Below, in pieces: positions 1 to 9,475 of a stretch of DNA of 64,000 bases. The stretch comes from Emticicia sp. CRIBPO (GTDB lineage Bacteria > Bacteroidota > Bacteroidia > Cytophagales > Spirosomataceae): assembly GCF_009905725.1 (NCBI RefSeq), contig NZ_JAAAKV010000009.1:124001-188000 (forward strand), in the 5' to 3' direction. Within the stretch, counting starts at the first letter, position 1, and each line of letters starts with the position of its first letter. A model generated the notes under the pieces. It ran no database searches, had not been told where the DNA came from, and saw nothing but the letters and a program-made list of their open reading frames with translations. The translations under genes were made by a program, and so were the position numbers.

Positions 1-39
1 GCATGCTTTTCTTTATCTTTATTACAAAAACATCATTTC

Positions 40-2844
40 ATGAAAATTGCCCGTTTCCTGGCTGTGTTACTGCTTTCAGCCATTCTTATTCCAGCCTTTT
101 CACAAAACCCCGGCCTGAAAATCGGCTATGAAACCTTTACCCTCAAGAATGGACTGAAGGTGATATTCCATGTAGACCGCTCCGACCCTGTCGTGGCAGT
201 CAACCTGACCGCCCACGTGGGTTCTGCCAGGGAAAAAGCAGGCCGCACGGGCTTTGCCCACCTTTTTGAACACCTGCTTTTCCTGGAATCTGAGAACCTG
301 GGCAAAGGAGGTCTTGATAAATTATCGGCCCGCATAGGTGGCTCCGGTGCCAATGGCTCCACCTCCCGCGACCGCACCAATTACCTGCAGACTGTGCCCA
401 ATGATGCCCTCGAAAAAATGCTGTGGGCTGAAGCCGACAAACTCGGCTGGTTTATCAATACCGTTACTGAAGAAGTACTGACTAAAGAAAAACAGGTCGT
501 TAAAAACGAAAAAAGACAAAGCTATGACAACGCCCCCTACGGTCATACGCATTACGTAATAAGCAAGGCCCTCTTTCCAACCACACACCCGTACAACTGG
601 GAAGTGATCGGTTCACTGGAAGACCTTGACAATGCTACCCTGGCTGATGTGAAGGAATTTTTCCGCAGGTGGTATGTCCCTAATAATGTGACGCTGGTAG
701 TTGCCGGAGACTTTGATACGGTACAGGCTAAACAATGGGTGATTAAATATTTTGATGAAATTAAGAAAGGTGAGGAAATTCCTGCCTTACCGAAAGACCC
801 GGGTTCACTGAAAGCCACGGTAAAACTTTATCATGAAGATAACTTTGCCAGACTGCCGGAACTGACTTATACCTGGCCGACAGTAGAAGAATTCCATCCT
901 GATGCCTATCCGCTTTCTGTATTGGCCGAGTACCTTTCGACCGGGAAAAAGGCTCCGCTTTACAAGGTTTTGGTAGAGGATAAAAAACTGACGTCCGATG
1001 TAAGGATCAATACTTATGAATCTGAAGTAGCCGGTCAGCTGCTTTTATCTGTCAGGGCTTTTGCTGATAAAGACCTGGATGAGGTTTCAAAAGGGATAAC
1101 AGAGGCTTTTGCCCTGTTTGAAAAGGAAGGTATTTCTGAAAAAGACCTGAACCGCATCAAAGCCGGACAGGAAAGACAATTCTATAATTCATTGTCCAGC
1201 GTATTAGGCAAAAGCTCTACCCTGGCCCACTACAGTATCTTTGCGGGTGATCCCGGCTATGTGGAAAAAGACATTAAAAACATCCTCGCCGTTACCCCTG
1301 CCGATGTGATCAGGGTATATGAAAAGTACCTCAAAGGCAAAAACTATGTGGCCACCAGTTTTGTACCGAAAGGCAAAGCAGACCTGGCCCTCGAGGGGTC
1401 TGCTAAAGCAGAAGTAGTGGAAGAAAAGATCGTCACCGGGGCTGAGAAAACTTTCGATTCCTCGATCGCCGCTACTTACGAGCGTACGCCTTCTACCTTC
1501 GACAGAAGTGTGGAACCTGCCTACGGTAAGTCTCCGGAAGTAAAAATACCGGCCATCTGGGAACAGAAACTTAAAAACGGCATCGGCATTTTCGGGATCA
1601 AAAACACCGAAGTGCCGCTGGTACAATTTAATCTTTCTATCAAAGGCGGGCAACTGCTGGAAGCTCCCGGCAAAACAGGTGTGGCGAATCTTGCAGCCAG
1701 GCTGATGATGCAGGGAACACAGACCAAAACCCCTCAGGAGCTTGAAGAAGCCATCCAGCAGCTGGGTGCACAAATCAGGGTTTCGGCAGACAAAGAAGCC
1801 ATTAACATCAGTGTCAATACGCTGGCCAAAAACTATGAGGCTACGCTTAAACTGACAGAAGAAATCCTCCTGAAACCGCGTTGGGATGCGGAAGAATTCA
1901 AGCTGCAGAAACAGGCGGTGCTGAGCCAGATCCGTCAGCAGGAGGCAAACCCGAACAGCATTGCCCAGAATCATTTCAACGAGCTGGTTTACGGCAAAGG
2001 CCATGTCTATGCCAAAAATATCCTGGGAACGGAAGATGAAGTAAAAGGCCTCACCATCGAAGATCTGAAAGCATTCTATAACCAGGCTGTTTCACCTTCT
2101 GTGACCACGCTGAATGTCGTAGGATCGCTGGATAAAAGTGTAATCGTCAATTCATTAACAGGCCTTTCGTCAAAGTGGAAACCTAAACAGGTAAATATTC
2201 CTGTCCTGCAGGTTCCTGTAGCCCCCACCCAGGCAAAAGTATATTTCTATGACATCCCGGATGCCAAGCAGTCGGTATTGAGAATCGGTTACCCGGCACT
2301 GGCAGCGACTTCGAAAGATTATTATCCTGCCACAGTAGCTAATTATATCTTAGGTGGTGGCGGTTTTGCGTCACAACTGACTCAGCAACTGCGTGAAGGT
2401 AAAGGCTATACCTACGGCATCAGGTCCGGTTTCAGCGGATCGAAAGACCTGGGTGTTTTTGATATATCCAGTGGGGTGAGGTCGAACGTGACCCTTGAGT
2501 CGCTGCAGCTGATCAAAGACATTCTGCTCAATTATGGTAAAAATTACTTAGCAAAAGACCTTGAAACCACGCAGGGATTCCTGGTGAAAAGCCAGGCCAG
2601 GTCTTTTGAAACGGCCAATGCGAAACTCGGTATGCTGGAAAACATCAGCAAATACGGCTGGAAATATGATTACATCAAAGGCTGGGAAAGTATCGTGAAA
2701 AATATGACGCGTGAGGAAATACAAAGACTGGCAGCTCAATACCTGGATGCCAACAAAATGATCTGGCTGGTGGCCGGAGATGCCAAAACGCAGCTGCCGA
2801 GATTGAAAGATCTGGGATTTGGAGAGCCTGTTTTATTGAAATAA
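40..2844 (+). CDS. M16 family zinc metallopeptidase (double domain)
   Basis: Secreted, probably periplasmic peptidase of the insulinase/pitrilysin (M16) family. A signal peptide covers about residues 1-21, ending near AFSQ. The first M16 domain carries the inverted zinc motif HLFEH (H74, E77, H78), with candidate third-ligand glutamates around 150-157 (TKEKQVVKNEKRQ). The second half, from about residue 500, is an M16 C-domain without HxxEH but with the substrate-site Arg/Tyr segment LREGKGYTYG. At 934 aa it has the length of a fused two-domain bacterial M16 enzyme. By family it cleaves peptides in the clam-shell chamber; the natural substrate is unknown. It stands alone, and a purine-rich spacer and a hairpin follow it. 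Confident of the family, not of the substrate. Confidence 0.95.
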   Translation: MKIARFLAVLLLSAILIPAFSQNPGLKIGYETFTLKNGLKVIFHVDRSDPVVAVNLTAHVGSAREKAGRTGFAHLFEHLLFLESENLGKGGLDKLSARIGGSGANGSTSRDRTNYLQTVPNDALEKMLWAEADKLGWFINTVTEEVLTKEKQVVKNEKRQSYDNAPYGHTHYVISKALFPTTHPYNWEVIGSLEDLDNATLADVKEFFRRWYVPNNVTLVVAGDFDTVQAKQWVIKYFDEIKKGEEIPALPKDPGSLKATVKLYHEDNFARLPELTYTWPTVEEFHPDAYPLSVLAEYLSTGKKAPLYKVLVEDKKLTSDVRINTYESEVAGQLLLSVRAFADKDLDEVSKGITEAFALFEKEGISEKDLNRIKAGQERQFYNSLSSVLGKSSTLAHYSIFAGDPGYVEKDIKNILAVTPADVIRVYEKYLKGKNYVATSFVPKGKADLALEGSAKAEVVEEKIVTGAEKTFDSSIAATYERTPSTFDRSVEPAYGKSPEVKIPAIWEQKLKNGIGIFGIKNTEVPLVQFNLSIKGGQLLEAPGKTGVANLAARLMMQGTQTKTPQELEEAIQQLGAQIRVSADKEAINISVNTLAKNYEATLKLTEEILLKPRWDAEEFKLQKQAVLSQIRQQEANPNSIAQNHFNELVYGKGHVYAKNILGTEDEVKGLTIEDLKAFYNQAVSPSVTTLNVVGSLDKSVIVNSLTGLSSKWKPKQVNIPVLQVPVAPTQAKVYFYDIPDAKQSVLRIGYPALAATSKDYYPATVANYILGGGGFASQLTQQLREGKGYTYGIRSGFSGSKDLGVFDISSGVRSNVTLESLQLIKDILLNYGKNYLAKDLETTQGFLVKSQARSFETANAKLGMLENISKYGWKYDYIKGWESIVKNMTREEIQRLAAQYLDANKMIWLVAGDAKTQLPRLKDLGFGEPVLLK

Positions 2845-2936
2845 AGGAGAACGGAAAAAGGAGGAAGGAAAATGCAGGCTGGAGTAAGGAGTACGGAAAA
2901 AGGAAGATGGAAAACGGATTCCTTTCTCCTTAATAC
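2845..2936. repeat. polypurine GGAAAAAGGA-type repeat tract
   Basis: Directly after the peptidase stop the + strand is almost all purine. Variants of AAGGAGAACGGAAAAAGGAGG occur at 2845-2866 and again at 2893-2935. The same word recurs at 9450-9475, 33661-33690, 36460-36485 and 40585-40615. No reading frame or hairpin explains it. Confidence 0.6.
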
Positions 2937-2954
2937 GAACAAAATCTATCATAA

Positions 2955-2992
2955 AAAATCCCGGCAGTGTCTTTGACATCTGCCGGGATTTT
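2955..2992. terminator. bidirectional hairpin terminator
   Basis: The stem AAAATCCCGGCAG (2955-2967) pairs with CTGCCGGGATTTT (2980-2992) around a 12-base loop. A-rich and T-rich flanks allow it to serve both the rightward peptidase gene and the leftward iorB gene that ends at 3006. Confidence 0.85.
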
Positions 2993-3005
2993 GTGTTTTA
3001 AGCTA

Positions 3006-5156
3006 TTACAGCATCTGCTCCACTTCCTCACCTTCAAGTGAGAAGGGTTGCTTATAGAGTCTTTTACCTGTTGCCTTGAAGATCGCGTTGGCGAGGGCTC
3101 CTCCTGTCGGTGGCAAAGCCGGTTCTCCCAAACCTGTCGGGTCAATGCCGTTGTCGACAAATGACGCATCGATTTCAGGTACTTCATTGTACTTGATCAG
3201 CCGGTAAGCATTGTAATTGGTTTCCTGTGGCTTACCGTCCTTGAAAGTAAGGTTACCATACATCGCATGACCCAGTCCGTCCACAATGGCTCCGTAAATC
3301 TGGTTTCGGGCACCACTCTGGTTGATCACGATCCCGCAGTCTGTTACGGCATATACTTTTTTCAACACCGGTTTTCCTTTCTTCAACTCCATCTCGGCGA
3401 TCTGTGCCACGTAGGAATTGTGAGAGAAGTAAACGCTGAATCCCTGCGAGAAGCCTTTTTTAGGTTTGCTCCAGCCTGATTTCTCCGTTACGGCTTTGAT
3501 TACTTTCTCGAAACGGTCCGGTTCGTAAGTGATCTTGCCTACCGGCGATTGTTTCACTTTAGCCAGCAGGTCGAGTCTGAACTGAACGGGGTCTTTTCCA
3601 GCTGCAAAGGCCACTTCATCCATAAAAGCCTGCTCTGCATAGGCCAGGAAATTGGTGATCGGTGCCCTCCAAGGTCCTGTGGTGATGTCTGATTTATAGT
3701 CTAATGAATCTACCAGGACGTTCTCCACCGCACCGACAGGGAAGTTGTCCTGTCTGGTCGCGTTTCCGGCATTCATCCCGATACCCCTCAGCATAAAGCC
3801 GGTCATGTTACCGTCTTTGTCCAAAGCAGCTTTAAATCTGTATCTTACGGCAGGTCTGTATATTCCGCCTCCCATGTCATCCTCTCTGGTCCACATCACT
3901 TTGACAGGAGCTTTGATGATGCTTGACAGTTCGGCAGCCTCCAGGGCATAATCATTGTTAAGTCTGCGGCCGAAGCCCCCTCCCATTTTGGTGAGTTCCA
4001 CCGTAATGTTGTCTACCGGGATGTTGAGCAATTTCGCTACCGCCCCCTGGGCTGACTGCGGCACCTGCGTAGGACCTACCAGTCTTGCCTTATCGCCTTT
4101 CACATCTGCGAAGAAGTTCATCGGCTCCATCGGGTTGTGAGGCAGGAAAGGACACTGGTATTCAGCCTGAACTACTTTATGGGCGTTTTTGAATGCAGCT
4201 TCCACATCCCCGTCTTTCCTCCTGACTTCAGCTTTGTCGCTGTTCATGAGGTCGGTGAATATCTTATTGTGCATTTCATCACTCTCCAGTTCTTTCTCAT
4301 TGGTCCACTCCATTTTCACTACACCCCTGGCTTTCATGACCTGCCAGGTAGACTTGCCCACAATGGCCACTTTATTGCCGAAAGAAACGACATCGACAAT
4401 GCCCGGAAGTTTTTTGGCTTCTGTGGCATCAAAAGATTTGAGTTTTTGTCCGAATCCCGGAGGTCTTTGTATCTGGGCATACAGCATGCCTTCGGTCTTA
4501 TAGTCCAATCCGAAAACAGGTTTACCCAATAATACATCCTTATTGTCCACACTCTTGATGGTCTTACCGATGAGGCTGAACTCGGAGGTCTTTTTCAGTT
4601 TGACGTCTGCCGGAACGGGTAATTTTGCGGCAGCTTCTGCCAACTCACCAAAAGAAAGTTTCTGTCCGGTACTGCTGATGATAAAACCTTTCTGGGCTTT
4701 GCAGGTCGACGCACTGACGCCCCATTTCCGGGCAGCGGCTTCGGTCAGCAACTGCTTGGCGGTAGCCCCGGCTTTGCGTAACCTCTCCCACGAGTGTTTG
4801 ATGGCCCCGCTGCCGCCGGTCAGTTGTCTTTCGTATTTTTTAGTATCCAGGTTGGCCTGTTTCACGATGACGTCTTTCCAGTCGACGTCCAGTTCTTCAG
4901 CCACTATGACGGCAAAGGCCGTTTTAATACCCTGCCCGATTTCGGGGTTAGGTGAAAATATCGTTACGCTGCCTTTCGGAGAGATGGACAAAAAGGCATT
5001 GAAGGCCAGTTCGTCGAGGGCAGGATTCTGTACAATTTCAGCGGCGAAGGTCTCAGAACCCATCCAGCTGAATCCGAGGATCAATCCGCCACCTGCTGCG
5101 AAAGTATTTTTCAGGAAGTTCCGTCTGCTGTTATCTGCTATGTTTTTCATGTTCAT
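3006..5156 (-). CDS. xanthine dehydrogenase family molybdopterin-binding subunit (isoquinoline 1-oxidoreductase beta-like)
   Basis: Large catalytic subunit of a periplasmic molybdenum hydroxylase. By family it hydroxylates an N-heterocycle or oxidises an aldehyde at a molybdenum-cytosine dinucleotide centre. It starts with a twin-arginine signal (SRRNFLKNT, then a hydrophobic stretch to about residue 38), as expected for a Tat-exported IorB-like subunit. Cofactor motifs include GGGFGRR and, near the C-terminus, GLGEPALPP, whose glutamate is the expected catalytic base. Its 716 aa match IorB. An in-frame ATG two codons downstream (5150) has better spacing from AAGGA and could be the true start. 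It lies 12-18 bases behind the iron-sulfur subunit gene, so the two form one operon. No cytochrome c subunit or XdhC-type maturation gene is adjacent. Confidence 0.93.
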   Translation of the reverse strand: MNMKNIADNSRRNFLKNTFAAGGGLILGFSWMGSETFAAEIVQNPALDELAFNAFLSISPKGSVTIFSPNPEIGQGIKTAFAVIVAEELDVDWKDVIVKQANLDTKKYERQLTGGSGAIKHSWERLRKAGATAKQLLTEAAARKWGVSASTCKAQKGFIISSTGQKLSFGELAEAAAKLPVPADVKLKKTSEFSLIGKTIKSVDNKDVLLGKPVFGLDYKTEGMLYAQIQRPPGFGQKLKSFDATEAKKLPGIVDVVSFGNKVAIVGKSTWQVMKARGVVKMEWTNEKELESDEMHNKIFTDLMNSDKAEVRRKDGDVEAAFKNAHKVVQAEYQCPFLPHNPMEPMNFFADVKGDKARLVGPTQVPQSAQGAVAKLLNIPVDNITVELTKMGGGFGRRLNNDYALEAAELSSIIKAPVKVMWTREDDMGGGIYRPAVRYRFKAALDKDGNMTGFMLRGIGMNAGNATRQDNFPVGAVENVLVDSLDYKSDITTGPWRAPITNFLAYAEQAFMDEVAFAAGKDPVQFRLDLLAKVKQSPVGKITYEPDRFEKVIKAVTEKSGWSKPKKGFSQGFSVYFSHNSYVAQIAEMELKKGKPVLKKVYAVTDCGIVINQSGARNQIYGAIVDGLGHAMYGNLTFKDGKPQETNYNAYRLIKYNEVPEIDASFVDNGIDPTGLGEPALPPTGGALANAIFKATGKRLYKQPFSLEGEEVEQML

Positions 5157-5168
5157 TCCTTTTAATAA

Positions 5169-5630
5169 TTACTTAGCTTTTTTAGCGGCAAGTTTAACAG
5201 CATCGTGAATCCTGTGGTAGGTTCCGCATCTGCAGATGTTTCCGGACATGGCCTGCTCGATGTCATCGTCCGTAGGGTTGGCTTTTTGTTTGAGCAATGC
5301 AGCGGCAACCATCATCTGCCCGGCCTGGCAATAGCCACACTGGGGCACATCTATTTCATCCCAGGCTTTCTGCACCGGGTGGGAACCATCTTTGGAAAGC
5401 CCTTCGATGGTGGTGACTTCGGATGTTCCAACTGCCGAAACGGGCAGTACACAAGAGCGGGTCGGGGTGCCATTAAGGTGAACGGTACATGCTCCGCACT
5501 GGGCAATTCCGCATCCGTATTTGGTACCGCAAAGATCAAGGGAATCGCGAAGCACCCACAAGAGCGGGGTATCTTCTGCAACTTCAACGGAAGAAGATTT
5601 ACCGTTGATTTTCAGTTTGTAATTTGGCAT
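5169..5630 (-). CDS. (2Fe-2S)-binding subunit of molybdenum hydroxylase (isoquinoline 1-oxidoreductase alpha-like)
   Basis: Small electron-transfer subunit with two [2Fe-2S] clusters. The N-terminal plant-type ferredoxin motif is [15 protein letters not shown] followed by a cysteine in TRSC. The C-terminal cluster motif is CGYCQAGQM plus NICRCGTY. At 153 aa it is the normal length for IorA/XdhC-like small subunits. It has no signal peptide, as expected for a subunit folded in the cytoplasm and carried out with its Tat-tagged partner. It is the first gene of the leftward iorAB-like operon. The substrate cannot be read from sequence. Confidence 0.95.
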   Translation of the reverse strand: MPNYKLKINGKSSSVEVAEDTPLLWVLRDSLDLCGTKYGCGIAQCGACTVHLNGTPTRSCVLPVSAVGTSEVTTIEGLSKDGSHPVQKAWDEIDVPQCGYCQAGQMMVAAALLKQKANPTDDDIEQAMSGNICRCGTYHRIHDAVKLAAKKAK

Positions 5631-6665
5631 AACGAATAAGTTGAATAAGTAATAAAGCTAATGATTATTCCGGAAAATACCAAATTTGGGCGATGGAGGC
5701 CATCATTTCACCATGCATATGATACATATATCCCGGTAAACGCAGGTTTATACTTTCCACCCTCCACATCCTGCGGTAAAGGTGTCTCTTTGTCGCTAAA
5801 TTCCGTGAGTTATCGAGATTATAGCCCGAAAATTACACGGGAAAGCCTGAATATGAACATAACAGGTCGTTCATCCGGCAAAGAGGCCGTCAAATATATG
5901 GATGAAACCCTGAATTTTATAGACGTTTATTGCCGCTCAGTTGTTTTACCTGCAGGTATTTAAAATGTAATAATCAGTTTTGAACGTTACGGAAGCAGAA
6001 TGATAAACGACGGAGTCATCACTGAATATGCATTAGTTAAAACCTTTCGACTCCCCAGTCAAATGATGCTTTACGGTGAGCCTATTTAAAAAGTCGGGAC
6101 AGGTATTGATCATGTCGTGCAAAAAATTGTGAAGGTAAGCGGTAGTTTTGTCACCCGGGTGGGTAGTTCCTCTTCTCGTGTTAGCAGGTTCTTCGCTCGT
6201 GTCGCCATATTCTTCACTCGGGTCACTATGTTCTTCACTCGGGTCGGTATATTCTTCACTCATGTTACTATGTTCTTTACTCAGGTCACTATATTCTTTA
6301 CTCAGGTCACTATATTCTTCACTCAGGTCGCTAGGTTCTTTGCTCGTGTTACCAGTTTCTTCGCTCGTGTCGCTGTATTCTTCATTCGGGTTGGTAGACT
6401 CTTCAATCCGGGAGGCAGTTCTCTCGCTGCGGTAACCAATTTCATGCGATCACCCGGAAGTTTGATCAAAGAAGTGAAAAAATGCGTAAATGGGATAAAG
6501 GGTGGTGAAGTTTCTGGTGGGGGTTCTTATTTCGAAGGGAGAAGAAGGCCCGGTGAAGTAAAATGAATGGAGCAATACCTGTTAATATTTAGTTAAACAC
6601 CCGGTATATCTAAAAAATAACACGACCTATACCGTAATTATTCCTAAAAAAAGCTAGATTTAGCC
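5631..6665. other. 1 kb intergenic region without a convincing gene
   Basis: Between the iron-sulfur subunit gene and the outer-membrane protein gene I see no reading frame with protein-like composition. The only organised content is the 21-bp tandem repeat at 6144-6416. A 100-codon frame at 5661-5963 has no recognisable motif, signal peptide or conserved composition, and I do not call it. Confidence 0.6.
6144..6416. repeat. 21-bp tandem repeat (minisatellite), about 13 units
   Basis: Units follow TTCTTCACTCGGGTCACTATG with point changes and no length change: about 13 units of 21 bp, the central ten (6186-6395) closest to each other. The period is a multiple of three, so several frames become heptad-repeat frames: FFTRVTM on +, and SEEYSDL and TRVKNIV on -. 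The - strand frame that starts at ATG 6445 (MKLVTAARELPPG...) is broken by four TGA codons where other units have CGA. This is a clear repeat of uncertain role, possibly the remains of a repeat-protein gene. Confidence 0.85.
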
Positions 6666-8519
6666 ATGAAATTTGCACTCGTTTTACTGCTTTTTGTGAC
6701 AGTCGGTGTCTACGCACAAAACACGCCTCCCAATGATCTTGAAAATTATCGTTCGGAGAAAGACAGTGTGATTTATTCCAGGCTGAAAACCCGGATGAAT
6801 AAGAGTAAAATGGGTGGTAAACTCTACGGGTTTGTTTTCAGGGATGTATACAACAGTAACAGCAAAAAAGTAGAGCTCAACGGTCTGGAAACGAACCCTT
6901 TCCAGGTATATGAAGGCAAAATCATCACGTCTGTCAGGATACAGCAACTGGAAGTGCTCGGAGGAAGTGTTAACGATACCACGCGTAAGGGAAGCCGGAT
7001 CGGCGAGTTTCTGAGCAAGACCCTGCACACCAATACCCAGGAAAAGGTGATCCGTAATTCATTCCTGCTTTTTAAGGAGGGTGACGCTGTCAATCCGCAG
7101 AGGCTTAAAGACAATGAAAGGCTTCTGAGGGCCAACCCGATCATTCATGACGCCCGTATCCTGGTGCTGGACAGCAATCCTGCGGACAACTTCGTGGACA
7201 TTGTGGTGGTGGTGCAGGACGTGTGGTCGCTCAATATTGTGGCGGGATTCAGCAGTTTTAATGATTTTCAGCTGGGCATTGAAGAAAAAAACTCCAGGGG
7301 GATGGGCAATTCGTTCCTGAATAAAGTGACCTGGAAAAAAAACGATCCTTATAAATCTTTCGGATTCAGGAGCATTTACACGATCCCTTATATCGGCAAC
7401 AGCTTTATTACAGGGCAAGTCAGCGTGATTTCAGAAAAAGACCTGACTGAATTTTCAGGAAGTTTATCCAGACCTTTCCTGACCGTCGAAACCAAAAACG
7501 CGGGGGCTTTTGAGGTCGGATATTTCAAAGAAAGAGAGTATAAAAAACTAAAAATCAACAACATTGAAAAGGACTATATATACCAGGTAGGTTATTTTTA
7601 TTCTGATATCTGGTATGGGCGGGCATTCAAAACGAATTTCGGGAGTAAAAACCAGCGTCTGATCCTGGCTGCGAGACGGAGCAGTTATAATTTTATGACG
7701 AGACCGGATGTGAGTGCGGACAGCAATAAAATTTACTGGGACAGGAAAACCGTGCTGGGGAGCATCGGCTATTCCACCCGGAATTACCGGAGGGATATCC
7801 TGATTTACGGTTTCGGACGAACCGAGGACGTGCCGATAGGCGACCTGGTATCTGTGACTTACGGGCGTGAGCAGACCGAATTCGGCAGCCGTAATTATGG
7901 GGGCATACAGTTTGCGAAAGGCTTGTATCTGCCTAAATACAAAGGTTATGTTTACAGCCTGGTCAATTTCGGGACCTACTTCAACGGTAAAAAAGCCGAC
8001 CAGGGTACGCTCAATATACAGCAGTCCTATTTCACTCCGCTCACCAAATTAGGCAAAGCACAAACCCGGCATTTTGTTGACCTCGGGTTTACTTATGGTA
8101 TCAACAGGGACGACCTGGACTATCTCAACATCAGCGGCAAAGAGGGGATTCTTGGGGTAAACAGCTCGGGTCTGAGGGGTGACAAAAGACTTACACTCGG
8201 CATTGAGTCGGTTTTGTTTTCAAGAAGGAGCCTGGTGGGTTTCCGTATTGCGTATTTTACCTTTGCCAATTTTGGCCTGGTCAGCCTCAAAGGGCAGTCG
8301 CTCTTCTCCAGTAAACTCTACAACGGCTTCGGACTGGGGATGCGGATCAGGAATGAGAACCTGACGATCAACACGTTCCAGGTCAGGATCGGTTTCTACC
8401 CTAATATCCCGGACATCTCTTCACCATGGAGATTTGCTTTCGATGGTATCCGTCCGTACAGGCTAAGGGATTTTGATATTTCTGCTCCGACGATCATTCC
8501 TTTGGAACAACAGCAATAA
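6666..8519 (+). CDS. POTRA-domain outer-membrane beta-barrel protein (BamA/TamA-like)
   Basis: Signal peptide of about 18 residues ending VYAQ, then a region of about 150 residues. Within it the order of ITSVRIQQLEVLGG, then LLFKEGDAVNPQRLKDNERLLRANP, then DNFVDIVVVVQD is the pattern of a POTRA module. The remaining 400 residues alternate aromatic and polar residues with frequent glycine turns, as in a 16-stranded Omp85-type barrel, and end ...DISAPTIIPLEQQQ. It is shorter than BamA, which has five POTRAs. It is probably an accessory Omp85-like protein of Bacteroidota rather than the essential assembly factor. No neighbour suggests a partner. Confidence 0.75.
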   Translation: MKFALVLLLFVTVGVYAQNTPPNDLENYRSEKDSVIYSRLKTRMNKSKMGGKLYGFVFRDVYNSNSKKVELNGLETNPFQVYEGKIITSVRIQQLEVLGGSVNDTTRKGSRIGEFLSKTLHTNTQEKVIRNSFLLFKEGDAVNPQRLKDNERLLRANPIIHDARILVLDSNPADNFVDIVVVVQDVWSLNIVAGFSSFNDFQLGIEEKNSRGMGNSFLNKVTWKKNDPYKSFGFRSIYTIPYIGNSFITGQVSVISEKDLTEFSGSLSRPFLTVETKNAGAFEVGYFKEREYKKLKINNIEKDYIYQVGYFYSDIWYGRAFKTNFGSKNQRLILAARRSSYNFMTRPDVSADSNKIYWDRKTVLGSIGYSTRNYRRDILIYGFGRTEDVPIGDLVSVTYGREQTEFGSRNYGGIQFAKGLYLPKYKGYVYSLVNFGTYFNGKKADQGTLNIQQSYFTPLTKLGKAQTRHFVDLGFTYGINRDDLDYLNISGKEGILGVNSSGLRGDKRLTLGIESVLFSRRSLVGFRIAYFTFANFGLVSLKGQSLFSSKLYNGFGLGMRIRNENLTINTFQVRIGFYPNIPDISSPWRFAFDGIRPYRLRDFDISAPTIIPLEQQQ

Positions 8520-8567
8520 AATAGTATTTTCAAGGCATCATTAATCAACCATTAATTATTAACAGGA

Positions 8568-9446
8568 ATGTCTTTTAAAAAACTGCTCAGTTGTTTTTCC
8601 CTGCTCTTCGTTTCGAACCTCGTGATGGCCCAGAAAGCCGACCAGCCGGACTTCCGGAAACCTGTAGAAATCAAAGGAATGAAGCTGGTCTGGAATGATG
8701 AATTTAACCAGCCCGGCCCGCCAAACCCTGCGAGTTGGAGACATGAAAAAGGTTTTGTGAGAAATAATGAACACCAGTGGTACCAGCCGGAAAACGCATA
8801 TTGCAAAGGCGGCCTGCTGGTGATTGAAGGCCGGAAAACGAAAATACCTAATCCGCTTTACAAAGCAGGAAGTGAAGACTGGAGGACCAAACGCGAGTTT
8901 ATAGAATATACCTCTTCGAGCATCCAGACCCGGGGTATGCACAAGTGGAAATTCGGGAGATTTGAGGTGCGGGCAAGAATAGACACGACGATGGGTGCCT
9001 GGCCTGCCATCTGGACTTTGGGCGTCGAAAAAGAATGGCCGCATAACGGCGAAATTGACATCATGGAGTTTTACAGGGTAAAAGGTGTGCCGACGATCCT
9101 GGCGAATGTGGCCTGGGGAACAGAAAAACGGTATTCTGCCAAGTGGGACGAGGCCAAGATCCCTTTCTCGAAGTTTGCGGCGAAAGATAAAAACTGGGTA
9201 AACAAGTTCCATATCTGGCGGATGGAGTGGGATGAAAAGAGCATCAAACTTTTTCTTGACGATGAACTGCTGAATGAGGCCTTACTGAGTGAATCGCTTA
9301 ATCCTGACGGGACCAGTCCATTCACGCAGCCTCATTACCTGCTGCTTAACCTGGCTTTGGGCGGCAACAACGGCGGCGATCCGGCAGCGGGCAGGTACCC
9401 GGTGAAATATGAGGTGGATTATGTGAGGGTGTATCAGAGGTTGTAG
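8568..9446 (+). CDS. glycoside hydrolase family 16 protein (beta-glucanase/laminarinase-like)
   Basis: Secreted endo-beta-glucan hydrolase. Signal peptide about 1-21 (NLVMAQ). One GH16 jelly-roll domain fills the rest. The catalytic motif GEIDIMEFYR gives nucleophile E162, D164 and acid/base E167, in the beta-bulge form (ExDxxE) typical of laminarinases and agarases rather than lichenases. Substrate-cleft tryptophans occur around AWPAIWTLG. The C-terminal strand KYEVDYVRVYQRL is characteristic of the family. No carbohydrate-binding module or T9SS tail is present. It stands alone with no SusC/D pair nearby, so glucan type cannot be inferred from context. Confidence 0.95.
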   Translation: MSFKKLLSCFSLLFVSNLVMAQKADQPDFRKPVEIKGMKLVWNDEFNQPGPPNPASWRHEKGFVRNNEHQWYQPENAYCKGGLLVIEGRKTKIPNPLYKAGSEDWRTKREFIEYTSSSIQTRGMHKWKFGRFEVRARIDTTMGAWPAIWTLGVEKEWPHNGEIDIMEFYRVKGVPTILANVAWGTEKRYSAKWDEAKIPFSKFAAKDKNWVNKFHIWRMEWDEKSIKLFLDDELLNEALLSESLNPDGTSPFTQPHYLLLNLALGGNNGGDPAAGRYPVKYEVDYVRVYQRL

Positions 9447-9449
9447 GAC

Positions 9450-9475
9450 AATGGAAAAAGGAGAACGGAGGAAGG
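9450..9475. repeat. polypurine GGAAAAAGGAGAACGGAGG tract
   Basis: A second copy of the purine word seen after the M16 gene, again just downstream of a stop codon. Confidence 0.5.

Noticed and set aside
1204-2004. 266-codon frame antisense to the M16 peptidase
   Set aside because: Lies wholly inside a well-supported gene, has no motif, and its composition (many Phe/Arg/His) is that of a shadow frame.
4543-5208. 221-codon frame antisense to the molybdenum hydroxylase
   Set aside because: Opposite a gene with clear cofactor motifs; Ser/Ala/Thr-rich shadow composition.
5661-5963. 100-codon frame in the gap after the iron-sulfur subunit gene
   Set aside because: No motif, signal or biased codon use; could be chance in a 1 kb gap.
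6144-6416. CRISPR-like array
   Set aside because: Units are contiguous 21-mers without unique spacers, and no cas genes are present.
6117-6566. 149-codon frame rich in FFTRVTM repeats
   Set aside because: Openness follows from the 21-bp repeat period; the Phe-rich heptads are not a plausible protein and other frames are equally open.
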